Source of the DNA: Marinobacter sp. ATCH36 | GTDB lineage: Bacteria > Pseudomonadota > Gammaproteobacteria > Pseudomonadales > Oleiphilaceae | Assembly (NCBI RefSeq): GCF_023555055.1 | Contig: NZ_JAMJPL010000004.1 | Location: 290,346 to 354,345 of the forward strand | Length of the DNA: 64,000 nt | Reading direction: 5' to 3' | In this document: positions 16,290 to 25,913 of the stretch, in pieces | Layout of the letters: each line of letters starts with the position of its first letter | How positions within the stretch are numbered: position 1 is the first letter of the stretch | Program-made: the position numbers and the translations under genes | The notes under the pieces: generated by a model | Databases searched by the model: none | Told to the model about the DNA's origin: nothing | What the model saw: the letters and a program-made list of their open reading frames with translations, nothing else

Positions 16290-19046
16290 CTATAACAGCC
16301 CAAGCTCCCGGGCGCGCACGATGGCCTGGGTACGGGATTTGACCTCAAGCTTGGCGTTGATGCGACGGGCATGGGTTTTGACCGTGTGCAGGGAGATGTG
16401 CAGGCGGTCGCCAATGTCCTGGTTGGACAGGCCCTGAGCGATCAGCTCCAGCACGCCCTGCTCCCGTTCACTGATGGGCTCGGCCAAAGGCGCCTGCACT
16501 TTCATGTCGGACAGTCCGTAAAGCCTTCCCACGGACTCGGTAAAAGGCGTGTCTGGCAACTGCTGCCAGGTTTTTTCCAGCAGCTCCTGAAGTTCGCCCC
16601 TGAGCTCGGCAAACGGGCTGATGTAGTGTTCTTCCCCGGCCATGGTGATAGCCGTGGCGAGTAGCTTCTGGGCAGCCGCAGGGCCTTTCTGGCGCCAGCT
16701 GACGACGCTCTCCAGCAACCTTGAGTGGATATCCAGCCCGAACGGCAGTGTCTCGCCATTGTTGTGGCGGATATTGCTGACGGTTTGCGCCGCCTTTATA
16801 TCGTCACCCCGTGCCAGTTCAATCCTCGCCTGCAGGCAATCGAGCATTCCCGGCATCATCGGGAACATTTCCGGTACACAGTTTACTTCCCGCCAGGGAT
16901 TCAGACGCTCCATCGCATGGGCTGCCGTATCAGGTTGCCCCAACGACAGCCAGCCACTGATTTTCAGCGCTTCCAGTACCGGAACGTACACCGCCTGATC
17001 CACTCGCCAGGACTGCATGGTGCGCTCAGCACGGCCTATCCAGGCAAAGGCATCATCCATCCGGTTCTGGGTACGGCAGATAAGCACCCGGAGTGCCATG
17101 GCCAGCAGCAGCCCCAGGTCGCGGGTCTGTTCCGCATGACGTATGCAGGTTACCAGCAGGCGGTCCGCTTCCGCTTCCCTGCCCTGATGCCACAATACCA
17201 TTACCAGGTTTAGCTGGAGCCGCGTTTCCCCAACCCGAGCCGGACGAGAGGATTCGTTCATCGCGGTATCCAGGCCGGTCCTCAGCAGTTGCTCGGCGTG
17301 TTTCAGCGAACCCTTGCCCAGCTCGATTCGCGCGTGGGCATACACCGCCAGAATTTCCGAACCGGCATCACCGGCTTCCCTGGCCAGCTTTGCAGCAATA
17401 CGGTTGGCTTCCCTCGCCTCACTGAAATTACCCGCCGCACACAGGGCGCTGGAGCGAACCAGCTGCGTCACCAACTGCCCCTGCGTCGACAGTGCCTCCG
17501 CCTGCAACGCTCGGTCCGCCACCTCCAAAGCTTCGTCAATGCTGCCTTCACCACGAAGGATAAAGGCTCTCAGAGCGTCGATACGGCCCACCAGTTCAGG
17601 ATAATTTCCCGCATCCAGATCACTGATCAGCAATCGCGCCTGGTTGAACTGTCCGCCAATGGCATGAACCCAGCCGTAGACGATTTTTAACCGCGCGCTC
17701 CTTTCCAGCAGGCCCGCGGGCAGTGACCGGCGCAGCCGCAGCAGCGAGGCCGTATCCTGACCAATCAGCAGCGCCTCTGACCCTTCCGAGGCAATGCGTA
17801 CAGACTCCTCCACATCACCGCTTACCAGTGCATAGCGCAACGCCTCAGGGAACTGGTTACGCTCGCTGAACCAGCGGCTGGCCTTGAGTGCACGTTCGCG
17901 GGAGCCATCCAGCGCAGGTGTCTGCAGCCAGTCGTGCAACAGCGGGTTGAGGCGGAACCAGCGCCCCCTACCCGGAAGCGGGCGCAGAGGTATACCTGTC
18001 TCCGCGGCGGTGGATGGCCTGAATGCGTGGTCACATCCGGCGTCGGCCAGGGCGAGGAAGAGCTCGTCCGAGACAATCTCCATTTCCGCCATGATGCGCA
18101 AGGAACGCTGCTGCCCCGGGGTAAGATGAACCAGCACCGCATCCCTGAGGAAACGCTCAACACTGAAAGTTTCCTGGATCGGCAGCCGGGCTTCGGAGGA
18201 AGACTCCAGCTCTCTCTGGTATAGCCCCAGCGGGGTGATCCAACCTTCGGTCAGTGAATACAGGTGCTCAACGGCAACCGTCGTCAGCTGATTACGGCTG
18301 ACGGCGGTCTGAAAAAACTCGAAGGTCTCAGCGCGGGTCAGCTCCAGGGACTCAGTGCCGATCCGGTGGAAGCGGCCTTCCAGTTCGTAGGTGTGGGTCT
18401 CAAAGGGCAATGGTTTTCTGGACACCAGTACGAGTGCCAGGCCGTCGGGCGTGTTGGCTGCAAGTTGCTGCAACAGGGCAATGGCGGCGGGATTGGCAAC
18501 TGTGCCGATATTGTCGATCACCAGTACACTGGCAGTTTCCGACTCGTCGCTACCCTGATCGTTGCTTTCCCGATTATTCCAGTAAGGGTCAGACAACAGC
18601 ATTGCCAGAGCATCGCTATAACTGGCCGCTTTTTGCTGACCGGAGGGCCGGGATGCAGTGCGAGGGGACGCCAATGCAATATCAAGCAGCGCCATGAGCC
18701 TGCCCGCATCATTCTCCTGCCCGGTCAGGCTCAGCCATCTCAGAGTTTCAGGACTACGGTCGGTTTCGCGGAAGGCTGCGCTTAATGCGTGGGACTTACC
18801 GTAACCTGAGGGTGCTTCAACGAACAGCACCTGCCCCGGCTTGATAACCGAGGTGATTTTTTCCGTAAGTGCCTTTCTTCTCAGGTAGTTGGGGACGGGC
18901 TCTGGCATCCGCACCCGCTGACGCAACAAATCCCTTATCAACTCGCCACGATGTACTCCACCCAGTGCCGACTGGAATTCATCGTTGGCCGCACAGCCAT
19001 CATCAAATGATTTCACTCTTTGCCCCGTTGAAAACCCGGAATCCAT
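16290..19046 (-). CDS. MalT-like LuxR-family regulator with STAND ATPase
   Basis: Up to 918 residues. An N-terminal P-loop ATPase module has Walker A APSGYGKS (about residue 80) and a Walker B-like VLVIDNIG. A long helical TPR-like region follows. The C-terminal LuxR helix-turn-helix is clear: SEREQGVLELIAQGLSNQDI with LHISLHTVKTHARRINAKL. Such proteins are activated by a small ligand and ATP, then bind DNA as oligomers. The start is uncertain; a Met near 18908 (MPEPVPNYLRRK) fits the family N-terminus and would give about 872 residues. It lies directly downstream of the DUF1302-DUF1329 pair, which is its most likely target. Confidence 0.88.
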   Translation of the reverse strand: MDSGFSTGQRVKSFDDGCAANDEFQSALGGVHRGELIRDLLRQRVRMPEPVPNYLRRKALTEKITSVIKPGQVLFVEAPSGYGKSHALSAAFRETDRSPETLRWLSLTGQENDAGRLMALLDIALASPRTASRPSGQQKAASYSDALAMLLSDPYWNNRESNDQGSDESETASVLVIDNIGTVANPAAIALLQQLAANTPDGLALVLVSRKPLPFETHTYELEGRFHRIGTESLELTRAETFEFFQTAVSRNQLTTVAVEHLYSLTEGWITPLGLYQRELESSSEARLPIQETFSVERFLRDAVLVHLTPGQQRSLRIMAEMEIVSDELFLALADAGCDHAFRPSTAAETGIPLRPLPGRGRWFRLNPLLHDWLQTPALDGSRERALKASRWFSERNQFPEALRYALVSGDVEESVRIASEGSEALLIGQDTASLLRLRRSLPAGLLERSARLKIVYGWVHAIGGQFNQARLLISDLDAGNYPELVGRIDALRAFILRGEGSIDEALEVADRALQAEALSTQGQLVTQLVRSSALCAAGNFSEAREANRIAAKLAREAGDAGSEILAVYAHARIELGKGSLKHAEQLLRTGLDTAMNESSRPARVGETRLQLNLVMVLWHQGREAEADRLLVTCIRHAEQTRDLGLLLAMALRVLICRTQNRMDDAFAWIGRAERTMQSWRVDQAVYVPVLEALKISGWLSLGQPDTAAHAMERLNPWREVNCVPEMFPMMPGMLDCLQARIELARGDDIKAAQTVSNIRHNNGETLPFGLDIHSRLLESVVSWRQKGPAAAQKLLATAITMAGEEHYISPFAELRGELQELLEKTWQQLPDTPFTESVGRLYGLSDMKVQAPLAEPISEREQGVLELIAQGLSNQDIGDRLHISLHTVKTHARRINAKLEVKSRTQAIVRARELGLL

Positions 19047-19160
19047 GAGCGCGGCGGCCCATTGTCCGGCAAATGTGATCTCTGCCTTGTGGTAATCATG
19101 GCGACCTGCGTGGGTACGCCTTTAGTATGAGTAGGAAGAGATTAAACTAAAGGAGGGGTA

Positions 19161-19198
19161 GGCTGCAAAAACAAAAACGGCGGGCCAGAGCCCGCCGT
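19161..19198 (-). terminator. intrinsic terminator after DUF1329 gene
   Basis: ACGGCGGGC and GCCCGCCGT (nine perfect pairs, four-base loop), followed on the minus strand by TTTTTGTTTTTG. This is a textbook terminator 40 bases past the DUF1329 stop codon and upstream of the LuxR-type gene, so the regulator needs its own promoter. Confidence 0.9.
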
Positions 19199-19237
19199 TC
19201 TCAAAAACCGGAATAACTTCCGGGGGAACCCTTTGCT

Positions 19238-20599
19238 TTACCGCGTGCCAGCCCGGCGCAGAGCCGCCGGGGTGTATTCGCGGGAAGATCGCTCAACACC
19301 AAATGAATAGGGATTTGATTCTTCATTGGTCAAGCCCAGAACAAGGTAGCGACCAGACAGCAGATCGTACAGGGTCTCGATGGCATACCAGGGAACAATC
19401 TGATCATAAAACTGCATGCTGTGAGCCTCAGCCACACGCCAGAGCTCGCCGCGTCCGTCATAATGATCGATAACTGCTGCCTGCCAGGAATCTTCATCGA
19501 TGTAGAAATCACGCTGAGCATAGATATGGCGCTCACCATCCTTCAGAGTCGCACGCACATGCCACACACGATGCAGCTCGTAGCGAGTCAGATCCTGGTT
19601 GATATGCCCTGCCTTGATGATCTGGTCGTAGCTCAGGTCGCGGTCCACCAGCTTGTAGGAGTTGTACGGAATGTACATTTCCTTCTTGCCGATCAACTCC
19701 CAGTTGTACCGGTCAGGCGCCCCGTTGAACATATCGAAGTTGTCTGAGGTACGCATACCGTCTGCCGCAGTACCCGGCCCGTCGTAGGCTACCTGCGGAG
19801 CCCGGCGCACACGACGCTGACCCGCGTTGTATACCCAGGCGCGACGTGGCTCTGCGACCTGGTCGATGGTCTCATGAACCAGCAGCACGTTACCGGCCAG
19901 ACGCGCCGGAGCGGTAATGGCCTGCTTGAAATAGAACAGTACGTTGGCATCTTCACCCGGCTCGTAATCTTCCAGGTAGGTGCGCCATGTCAGTTCATCC
20001 TGGAACTTCACAACACTGTAGTTACCATTTTCCTGCGGCGTTACCTGGCCAACATTACGCTGGACAGAGCCACCGCGATAACGGGTGATATGGTTCCAGA
20101 TTGCTTCCAGGCCATTTTGCGGGATCGGGAATGGTGTCGCCGTCTGATAGTTACCCAGGCCGTTACCATCCTTGATCAGCTCAACGGTAGTCGCATTCTC
20201 GACCGTCTCTTCCATCACCTGGTCCGGATAAGCGGCCGTACGATGCGTCTTATAGACCGGAATCTTGTAGTTATCGTACCGCTCGATCATGGCAACCTGA
20301 CCCGGAGACAGCTTGTCTGAATACTCCTCAACGTTACTCTGATCGATGGTAAACAGCGGCTGTTCATCCGGGAACGGATGGACATAGATTCCGTCATTGT
20401 TATAGCCCGCCGGTGATGAGGTCAGGCCGCCATCCCATGCCGGGATTTCATCACCATTGCCAGCCTTCTCCGCGCCCATCGGCGTGAGCGAATCGCCCAG
20501 CTTGGCCGCTTCCTCTGCGGAAACCGCGCCGAAGGCGTTGCCCGCAAACATGGATGCGGACAGGATGCCAGTGGCCAGTAGCTTCTTGTTCAGTTTCAT
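19238..20599 (-). CDS. DUF1329 family exported protein
   Basis: 453 residues with a signal peptide (MKLNKKLLATGILSASMFAG, cleaved after NAFGA). The mature protein matches DUF1329: long, Trp- and Tyr-rich, with the conserved RRAWVYNAGQRRVRRAP block and the later LYDLLSGRYLVLGLTNEE. Members are LolB-like periplasmic or outer-membrane proteins often linked to uptake or export of lipids, sterols or aromatic compounds; the substrate here is unknown. It follows the DUF1302 gene by 33 bases, behind a GAGGTAAT ribosome binding site, and the pair is closed by a strong terminator. Confidence 0.88.
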   Translation of the reverse strand: MKLNKKLLATGILSASMFAGNAFGAVSAEEAAKLGDSLTPMGAEKAGNGDEIPAWDGGLTSSPAGYNNDGIYVHPFPDEQPLFTIDQSNVEEYSDKLSPGQVAMIERYDNYKIPVYKTHRTAAYPDQVMEETVENATTVELIKDGNGLGNYQTATPFPIPQNGLEAIWNHITRYRGGSVQRNVGQVTPQENGNYSVVKFQDELTWRTYLEDYEPGEDANVLFYFKQAITAPARLAGNVLLVHETIDQVAEPRRAWVYNAGQRRVRRAPQVAYDGPGTAADGMRTSDNFDMFNGAPDRYNWELIGKKEMYIPYNSYKLVDRDLSYDQIIKAGHINQDLTRYELHRVWHVRATLKDGERHIYAQRDFYIDEDSWQAAVIDHYDGRGELWRVAEAHSMQFYDQIVPWYAIETLYDLLSGRYLVLGLTNEESNPYSFGVERSSREYTPAALRRAGTR

Positions 20600-20632
20600 T
20601 TAAATTACCTCGTTAAACGAATTCAGGCCGAA

Positions 20633-22534
20633 TCAGAATGAGTAGGAAACGCTCGCACTCACAAAATCGCGGTCGGTTAACTCGTTATACGGCTTGCCAC
20701 CGAAAAAGTTTGTATAACCGATGTTGCCGGTTATGCGGTTCTGGTATACGCCCTGGAGCGACACCCCAATAGCCTTGTTACCTTCGTTGAAGTTACCGCC
20801 CGGCTGCGGTGCGTAGCCCTGCACATCATGGCTCCAGGCCAGCTGCGGTGACAGGTTGATGCCGGCAATCGCGCTCGGATAGTCCCAGACCAGACGCGTA
20901 CGATAGCCCCAGGAGAAGGAAGTGGTAAAGCCTTCGTTGTTACAGTAGTTGGTATTGATGTTGGCACCGGCCGCACAGAAATCACCGGTAAAGTTCGCGC
21001 CATTAAGCGGGAGCTCGCCGATACCAAAAGTACCGGAACGGCCGTAGCGGGCTTCATCTTCGTCAGGAAGATCGTGCACGTAGGTCGCACCAAATTCGGT
21101 GATCAGAGACAGACGGCTGGCACCCATCACCTGGTCGAAGAATTTGATCAGTGTGAACTGCGCTTGTGACACGTTGAAGCGGTCATAACCATCGACGGGC
21201 TTGCCGGCCAGGTTTGCACCCGGGTTTTCTTCAAGACGCTGTGCTTCCAGCTTGCTCAGGATCTGACCGTCAGGGCCACGTTGTTGCAGGCCACCGAAGA
21301 TCAGCTCAAACGCGTTCCACTGCAGCGGGACGTTGTCGCGGAAGCTGTACTCCGCGCCCAGAGACCAGCCACCTGGGGTCGTGGTGTTGATACTGATGCC
21401 ATACAAATTTATGTTCTCCGGATACTCGATAAAGTAGCTGGGGAACGCAGCGTTCGGTTCGTTGGGATCACTCTGCTGTGTTGCACTCGGCGATGAAGGA
21501 TTGTTCACCAGACCGCTGACGTACGGCAGACGGCTGTTGTACTTGATGTAGTAGAAGCCAATTTCTGAATTGTTCAGCTCAGGAACAAACCAGCGCACAG
21601 CTACACCGAACTGATCCTTGGCATCGGCCTCTTCATCGGCCAGACGCGGTGCTACGAAACCCTGGGCCAGTGCTTGCGAATCAGGCAGTGTGCCAGCCAG
21701 CAAAACCGGGCCACAGCCGTCAGGCGCAAAGTCGTTGGTTGAGAAGAAGGTGCCGCAATCATCCGGACGCACCGGTTCCCAGTCGGCCTGAACAAAGGCT
21801 TCAACCGTCACGTCCTGAGTGAGACCCACAGACGTGTAGAGCATCTCAACAGGTAGCAACGCATCTTTCAATTCTGAACCGGGAGCCCGGAAAGCCTGCA
21901 CATCGATCGGGTTGACGGTGTTTATGCCACCCTGGATAAACGTGCTCTCGCCCCAGCTGACCACCTGTTTGCCGTAGCGCAGACTGACAGGTGTTTCACC
22001 CAGCCACCAGTCAGAGAAAACGTAGGCGTCAAGAATCTCGCCGCCTGATGCGCCCTTTTTGGCCTCTTCGTTCAAGGACCGGCGCTGCCCCACAGGGTCT
22101 ACGGCCCGGTTCTCGTCTTTCAGTTCAAAGTCGTACCAGTAACGGCCGCGAATAAAACCACCAACGCGATCCAGATAGTCGCCACCAACGTTGTAGTTCA
22201 GGAACAGGTCACTGTTGCCCTTTACGATCTTGGAAACAGTATCCCCTTTTTCGAAATTCAGGTTACCGTCGTCGTAGTTGTTGGTAGAGGCACCAATGTT
22301 TGCCTTTGACCCACCTGGAGCGTACTCCGGGCCGAGATTACCCTGGGCAATCAACCTTTTGTCCGAATCCTGGGTCCGCCAGGTGGCACCAGCGGAAAGC
22401 GTGGTGTCGAGAGAGGCTTCGACGTCCCCCACATAAAACGAATAGGCAGCTGCCTGGCCGGACATTCCGGCGGCAACTGCTACGGCCAGCGGCAATTTGG
22501 TCCACTGCTGCCATTGCTGTGTTTTTCTTGTCAT
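20633..22534 (-). CDS. DUF1302 family outer-membrane protein
   Basis: 633 residues from the ATG at 22534; the frame is open to 22645 but the upstream residues lack signal character. The signal peptide ends QAAAYSF. The mature protein is a predicted large beta-barrel with features of DUF1302, such as DTTLSAGATWRTQD, RYGKQVVSWGESTFIQGG, VNPIDVQAFRAPGSELKD and the terminal FVSASVSYSF with C-terminal Phe. DUF1302 and DUF1329 proteins are regularly encoded together and often adjoin lipid or hydrophobic-compound catabolism genes. A GGAG lies ten bases before this start. Function of the pair is inferred only from family context. Confidence 0.88.
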   Translation of the reverse strand: MTRKTQQWQQWTKLPLAVAVAAGMSGQAAAYSFYVGDVEASLDTTLSAGATWRTQDSDKRLIAQGNLGPEYAPGGSKANIGASTNNYDDGNLNFEKGDTVSKIVKGNSDLFLNYNVGGDYLDRVGGFIRGRYWYDFELKDENRAVDPVGQRRSLNEEAKKGASGGEILDAYVFSDWWLGETPVSLRYGKQVVSWGESTFIQGGINTVNPIDVQAFRAPGSELKDALLPVEMLYTSVGLTQDVTVEAFVQADWEPVRPDDCGTFFSTNDFAPDGCGPVLLAGTLPDSQALAQGFVAPRLADEEADAKDQFGVAVRWFVPELNNSEIGFYYIKYNSRLPYVSGLVNNPSSPSATQQSDPNEPNAAFPSYFIEYPENINLYGISINTTTPGGWSLGAEYSFRDNVPLQWNAFELIFGGLQQRGPDGQILSKLEAQRLEENPGANLAGKPVDGYDRFNVSQAQFTLIKFFDQVMGASRLSLITEFGATYVHDLPDEDEARYGRSGTFGIGELPLNGANFTGDFCAAGANINTNYCNNEGFTTSFSWGYRTRLVWDYPSAIAGINLSPQLAWSHDVQGYAPQPGGNFNEGNKAIGVSLQGVYQNRITGNIGYTNFFGGKPYNELTDRDFVSASVSYSF

Positions 22535-22722
22535 TGGAAGGCTACTCCATTGTTGTTCTGAGTCGCTGCTCTGATTATTGGTGTTCACGATGTTTGGAGG
22601 CTTCATGCACAGTGCTCGTGATGCTGGCACTATAGCTAACGCCATCGGACGCTTTGATCAGTCAAAAGTATGATTTTACGAATTACACCCCTCTCCGCGG
22701 CAGGCTTCCCTCGCACAGAATC

Positions 22723-22751
22723 ACTATAGTCAACATTTTTGGTTGCAACCA
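22723..22751 (-). promoter_or_regulatory. candidate promoter and operator for DUF1302-DUF1329 operon
   Basis: On the minus strand a perfect 12-base palindrome TGGTTGCAACCA (22740-22751) overlaps the place where a -35 should be, and TATAGT follows as a -10 (22723-22728). This arrangement fits an activator-dependent promoter. Binding by the neighbouring MalT-like regulator is a guess. Confidence 0.4.
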
Positions 22752-22803
22752 GCCTGCCCCCTATCGGATTTAGCTTCGCCGCAAAACCTGAGAGTTGCCT
22801 ACA

Positions 22804-23988
22804 TCACAGCATTTCAATTGCCATAGCCGTAGCCTCACCACCGCCGATACACAGCGCCGCAACACCCTTCTTCTTGCCGTAATGCTTAAGGGAATGCATC
22901 AGCGTTACCAGAAGGCGGGAGCCGGTGGAGCCAACGGGGTGGCCCTGGGCGCAGGCACCGCCGTGGATGTTGACCTTCTCCGGATCCAGGCCGAGTTCGC
23001 GAGTCGGCATCATCGCGACCATGGCGAAGGCTTCGTTGATCTCGAACAGGTCGACGTCATCTTTGGTCCAGCCGGTTTTGCTGAACAGGGTCTCGATGGC
23101 ACCCACCGGGGCGGAGGTGAACTCCGATGGATGCTGGGACTGGGTGCTGTGGGCAACAATCCTCGCCAGGGGTTTGAGGCCGCGCTTTTCGGCCTCGGAT
23201 TCCCGCATCAACACCAGGGCAGAGGCGCCGTCGGAAATTGAAGAGGCATTTGCTGCGGTTACCGTGCCGTCTTTACTGAACGCAGGACGCAGGCTCGGGA
23301 TCTTGTCGATATTGGCGTTGTGAGGCTGCTCGTCGTCTTCAACAACCACATCCCCTTTACGGGTTTTTACGGTAACCGGGATGATTTCATCTTTGAGCAG
23401 GCCTTTTTCAATGGCTGTCTTGGCCCGGGTAAGAGACGTGATGGCATACTCGTCCATTTCCTCACGGGTGTAGCCTTTTTTGTCGGCCATCTCCTGGGCG
23501 AACGCGCCCATCAGGCGGCCGGTTTCCGCGTCTTCGAGACCGTCAAGGAACATGTGGTCCTGGGGCGCCTGGCCCGGCCCCATGCGATAGCCGCTGCGCG
23601 CACCCTGAAGAATGTAGGGGGCGTTGGACATGCTCTCCATGCCACCGGCTACCATGATGTCGTTGCTGCCAGCCTTGATGACATCGTGGGCGAACATGGC
23701 GGCTTTCATGCCGGAACCACAGAGCTTGTTAATGGTGGTGGCGCCGGTGCTGTCCGGCAGGCCAGCCTGCCGCATGGCCTGGCGCGCCGGGCCCTGCTTC
23801 AGGCCGGCGGGCAGAACGTTGCCCATAATGACTTCCTGCACATCAGTTGGCTGAAGGCCGGCGCGGCGAATGGCTTCAGCGATGCTGATGGCGCCCAGCT
23901 CCGGCGCGGAAACTGCTGCCAGGCTGCCCTGGAAGCCGCCCATGGGGGTGCGTACACCGCTTACGATTACAACATTGTCTGTGGTCAT
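22804..23988 (-). CDS. acetyl-CoA C-acetyltransferase (thiolase II)
   Basis: 394 residues, the normal length for degradative or biosynthetic thiolases. The nucleophile Cys is in INKLCGSGMKA (near residue 90). The C-terminal His/Cys motifs are NIHGGACAQGHPVGSTGSR and ALCIGGGEATAMAIE, and GMESMSNAPY is also present. The reaction is reversible condensation of two acetyl-CoA to acetoacetyl-CoA or thiolysis of 3-ketoacyl-CoA. It lies 44 bases from zapE on the same strand. No other beta-oxidation gene is adjacent, so its pathway cannot be fixed. Confidence 0.93.
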   Translation of the reverse strand: MTTDNVVIVSGVRTPMGGFQGSLAAVSAPELGAISIAEAIRRAGLQPTDVQEVIMGNVLPAGLKQGPARQAMRQAGLPDSTGATTINKLCGSGMKAAMFAHDVIKAGSNDIMVAGGMESMSNAPYILQGARSGYRMGPGQAPQDHMFLDGLEDAETGRLMGAFAQEMADKKGYTREEMDEYAITSLTRAKTAIEKGLLKDEIIPVTVKTRKGDVVVEDDEQPHNANIDKIPSLRPAFSKDGTVTAANASSISDGASALVLMRESEAEKRGLKPLARIVAHSTQSQHPSEFTSAPVGAIETLFSKTGWTKDDVDLFEINEAFAMVAMMPTRELGLDPEKVNIHGGACAQGHPVGSTGSRLLVTLMHSLKHYGKKKGVAALCIGGGEATAMAIEML

Positions 23989-24032
23989 GTTCTGGCCTCT
24001 GCGTTAAGTAAAAACTGGTTGTCGGATCCCCG

Positions 24033-25154
24033 TCACGCCCTGTGCGGCGCCTCCAGGTACTCCCGGGACTGCATTTCCAATAATCGCGATTCGGTACGCT
24101 CGAACTCGAACTCAAGCCGGCCGCCGGCGTAAAGGTCGGTAATGGCGGCTTCTGCGGAGATAATGACTTTCACGTTGCGGTCGTAAAACTCGTCGATCAT
24201 GTTGATAAACCGCCGCGCCTGGTCCTCCCTGTCTTTGCCGAGGACGGGTACGTTGCTGATGATCACAGCATGAAACTCCCGGGCCAGTTCGATGTAATCG
24301 TTCTGGCTTCTGGGGCCATCGCACAGTGTTTTGAAGTCGAACCAGACCACGTCGTCTGCATGATTGACCGCCTTCAGCGTGCGGCCATTGATTTCCAGTT
24401 CCAGGCTGTGGCTGCCGGCTTCCACTGCGAGGCTGTGGTAGCTATTCTGCAGGCTGCTGTCTGCCTCCTCGTCCAGCGGGTGGTGGTAAAGCTCCGCCTG
24501 CTCCAGACTTCGCAGGCGATAGTCCACGCCACCATCCACGTTGACCACATCGGTGTGCTTCTTCACCAGCTCAATCGCTGGCAGGAACCGGGCCCGCTGC
24601 AGACCATCCTTATAAAGCCCGTCCGGCACAATATTGGAGGTACAGACCAGGGTGACACCCCGGCTGAACAGACCGTCCATCAGTGTGGCCAGTATCATGG
24701 CATCACCAATATCCGAGACAAAAAACTCGTCAAAGCAGATTACCCGGGTTTCGCCCGCAAACTGTTTTGCGACGAGCTCCAGCGGGTTCTTCTCGCCTTT
24801 CAGGCTTCTGAGCTCCTTGTGAACCCGCTGCATGAAACGGTGGAAGTGCACCCGCATCTTGCGATCAAACGGAAGGGATTCGTAGAAAGTATCCATCAGG
24901 TAAGTCTTGCCGCGGCCAACACCGCCCCAGAAGTACAGGCCCTTGACCGGTGCCTCCTTGCCCTTCTTGAGTTTGAGCCGGAGCTTAACCATCGGTTTTT
25001 CGCGATCCCTTTCCGCCGCCACCAGTTTGTCGTACAGTGACTGCAAACGGCGCACTGCGTCTTCCTGAGCCGGGTCGTGCTGGAATTCCGGCCGTTCCAG
25101 GTCCTGCTGATATCGTTCCCATGGGGTCATATGGATGCACTTTTGGGGTGTCAT
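24033..25154 (-). CDS. zapE: cell division protein ZapE (AFG1-like ATPase)
   Basis: About 373 residues from the ATG at 25154. An AFG1/LACE1-type ATPase that in E. coli binds FtsZ and helps Z-ring constriction. Walker A is GGVGRGKTYLMD, Walker B is VICFDEFFVSDIGDA, and a sensor-like VTLVCTSN follows. The frame stays open upstream to 25412, but those residues are unlike the family; MTPWERY at 25130 is another possible start. It is divergent from the YhcB/ZapG gene, a pairing also seen in Pseudomonas near ribosomal protein genes. Confidence 0.92.
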   Translation of the reverse strand: MTPQKCIHMTPWERYQQDLERPEFQHDPAQEDAVRRLQSLYDKLVAAERDREKPMVKLRLKLKKGKEAPVKGLYFWGGVGRGKTYLMDTFYESLPFDRKMRVHFHRFMQRVHKELRSLKGEKNPLELVAKQFAGETRVICFDEFFVSDIGDAMILATLMDGLFSRGVTLVCTSNIVPDGLYKDGLQRARFLPAIELVKKHTDVVNVDGGVDYRLRSLEQAELYHHPLDEEADSSLQNSYHSLAVEAGSHSLELEINGRTLKAVNHADDVVWFDFKTLCDGPRSQNDYIELAREFHAVIISNVPVLGKDREDQARRFINMIDEFYDRNVKVIISAEAAITDLYAGGRLEFEFERTESRLLEMQSREYLEAPHRA

Positions 25155-25453
25155 TAATGCGTTTCCCGAAGTATGGTCATTCATTACGGCGGCGTATTGT
25201 GGCCGATTTTGGCTATTTTCGCCATGTTCCGGAAGGTTCCGGCGCTCCCTCAGCAGTGACTGCAGGCCAGAGATACGATGCAATACGACGATTGGCGCAC
25301 GTGCCACTCGTGTGCGCAGACGCTTTCGGGCGTTATACTCTGGGAAGGGATTACAACCGCATTGATAATAGCCAGCGGATCTGGCGTATTCAGCACCAGT
25401 CGGCGTAGTCACTGCACCGGCATGGCAGACTCATCAAAAGGACGACACAGCTT
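25155..25453. promoter_or_regulatory. divergent zapE / zapG promoter region
   Basis: About 300 bases between the two divergent division genes. TATACT at 25334-25339 is a plausible -10 for the rightward gene, without a convincing -35. No gene or repeat is seen. Confidence 0.35.
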
Positions 25454-25897
25454 ATGACAAACCTGATTCTGGCAGCTATCGCCGCATTGATTGTTGGCAT
25501 TGTCATCGGGGTACTGTTTGGACGCTCTGGCCAGGGCTCAACCTTGCGGCAGCGCCGGGCTGAACAGCAGATTGAAGAACTGAGAAACGAGTACACCCGC
25601 TATCAGGCACAGGTTAACGAGCACTTCATGGAATCTGCTCACCTGCTGCGCCGATTCAATGACACCTATCGTGACGTCAACCAACACATGGCCCGCGGCG
25701 CCAACCGCCTGTGCAATGACGAAGACTGGCTGCTTGAGCTGGAAAAGGAAAATGCGCGGGCACGCCTGGAAGGCGCCGGCAATAATGAGGATGCAGAACC
25801 ACCACGAGACTACGCACCCAAGAGCGACCCGAAAGAAAAAGGCACGCTGGCCGAGGACTTCGGGCTGGCCGACAAAGAGAAAGAGCAGAAAGCCTGA
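25454..25897 (+). CDS. zapG: YhcB/ZapG family membrane protein (DUF1043)
   Basis: 147 residues. A single N-terminal transmembrane helix (LILAAIAALIVGIVIGVLFG) is followed by a coiled coil (LRQRRAEQQIEELRNEYTRYQ) and a charged, disordered tail. This is the DUF1043/YhcB architecture: an inner-membrane protein that connects division and elongation machinery in E. coli. It is divergent from zapE and ends 16 bases from the convergent Nif3-like gene. Confidence 0.88.
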   Translation: MTNLILAAIAALIVGIVIGVLFGRSGQGSTLRQRRAEQQIEELRNEYTRYQAQVNEHFMESAHLLRRFNDTYRDVNQHMARGANRLCNDEDWLLELEKENARARLEGAGNNEDAEPPRDYAPKSDPKEKGTLAEDFGLADKEKEQKA

Positions 25898-25913
25898 CGG
25901 TTAAACGGGGTTT

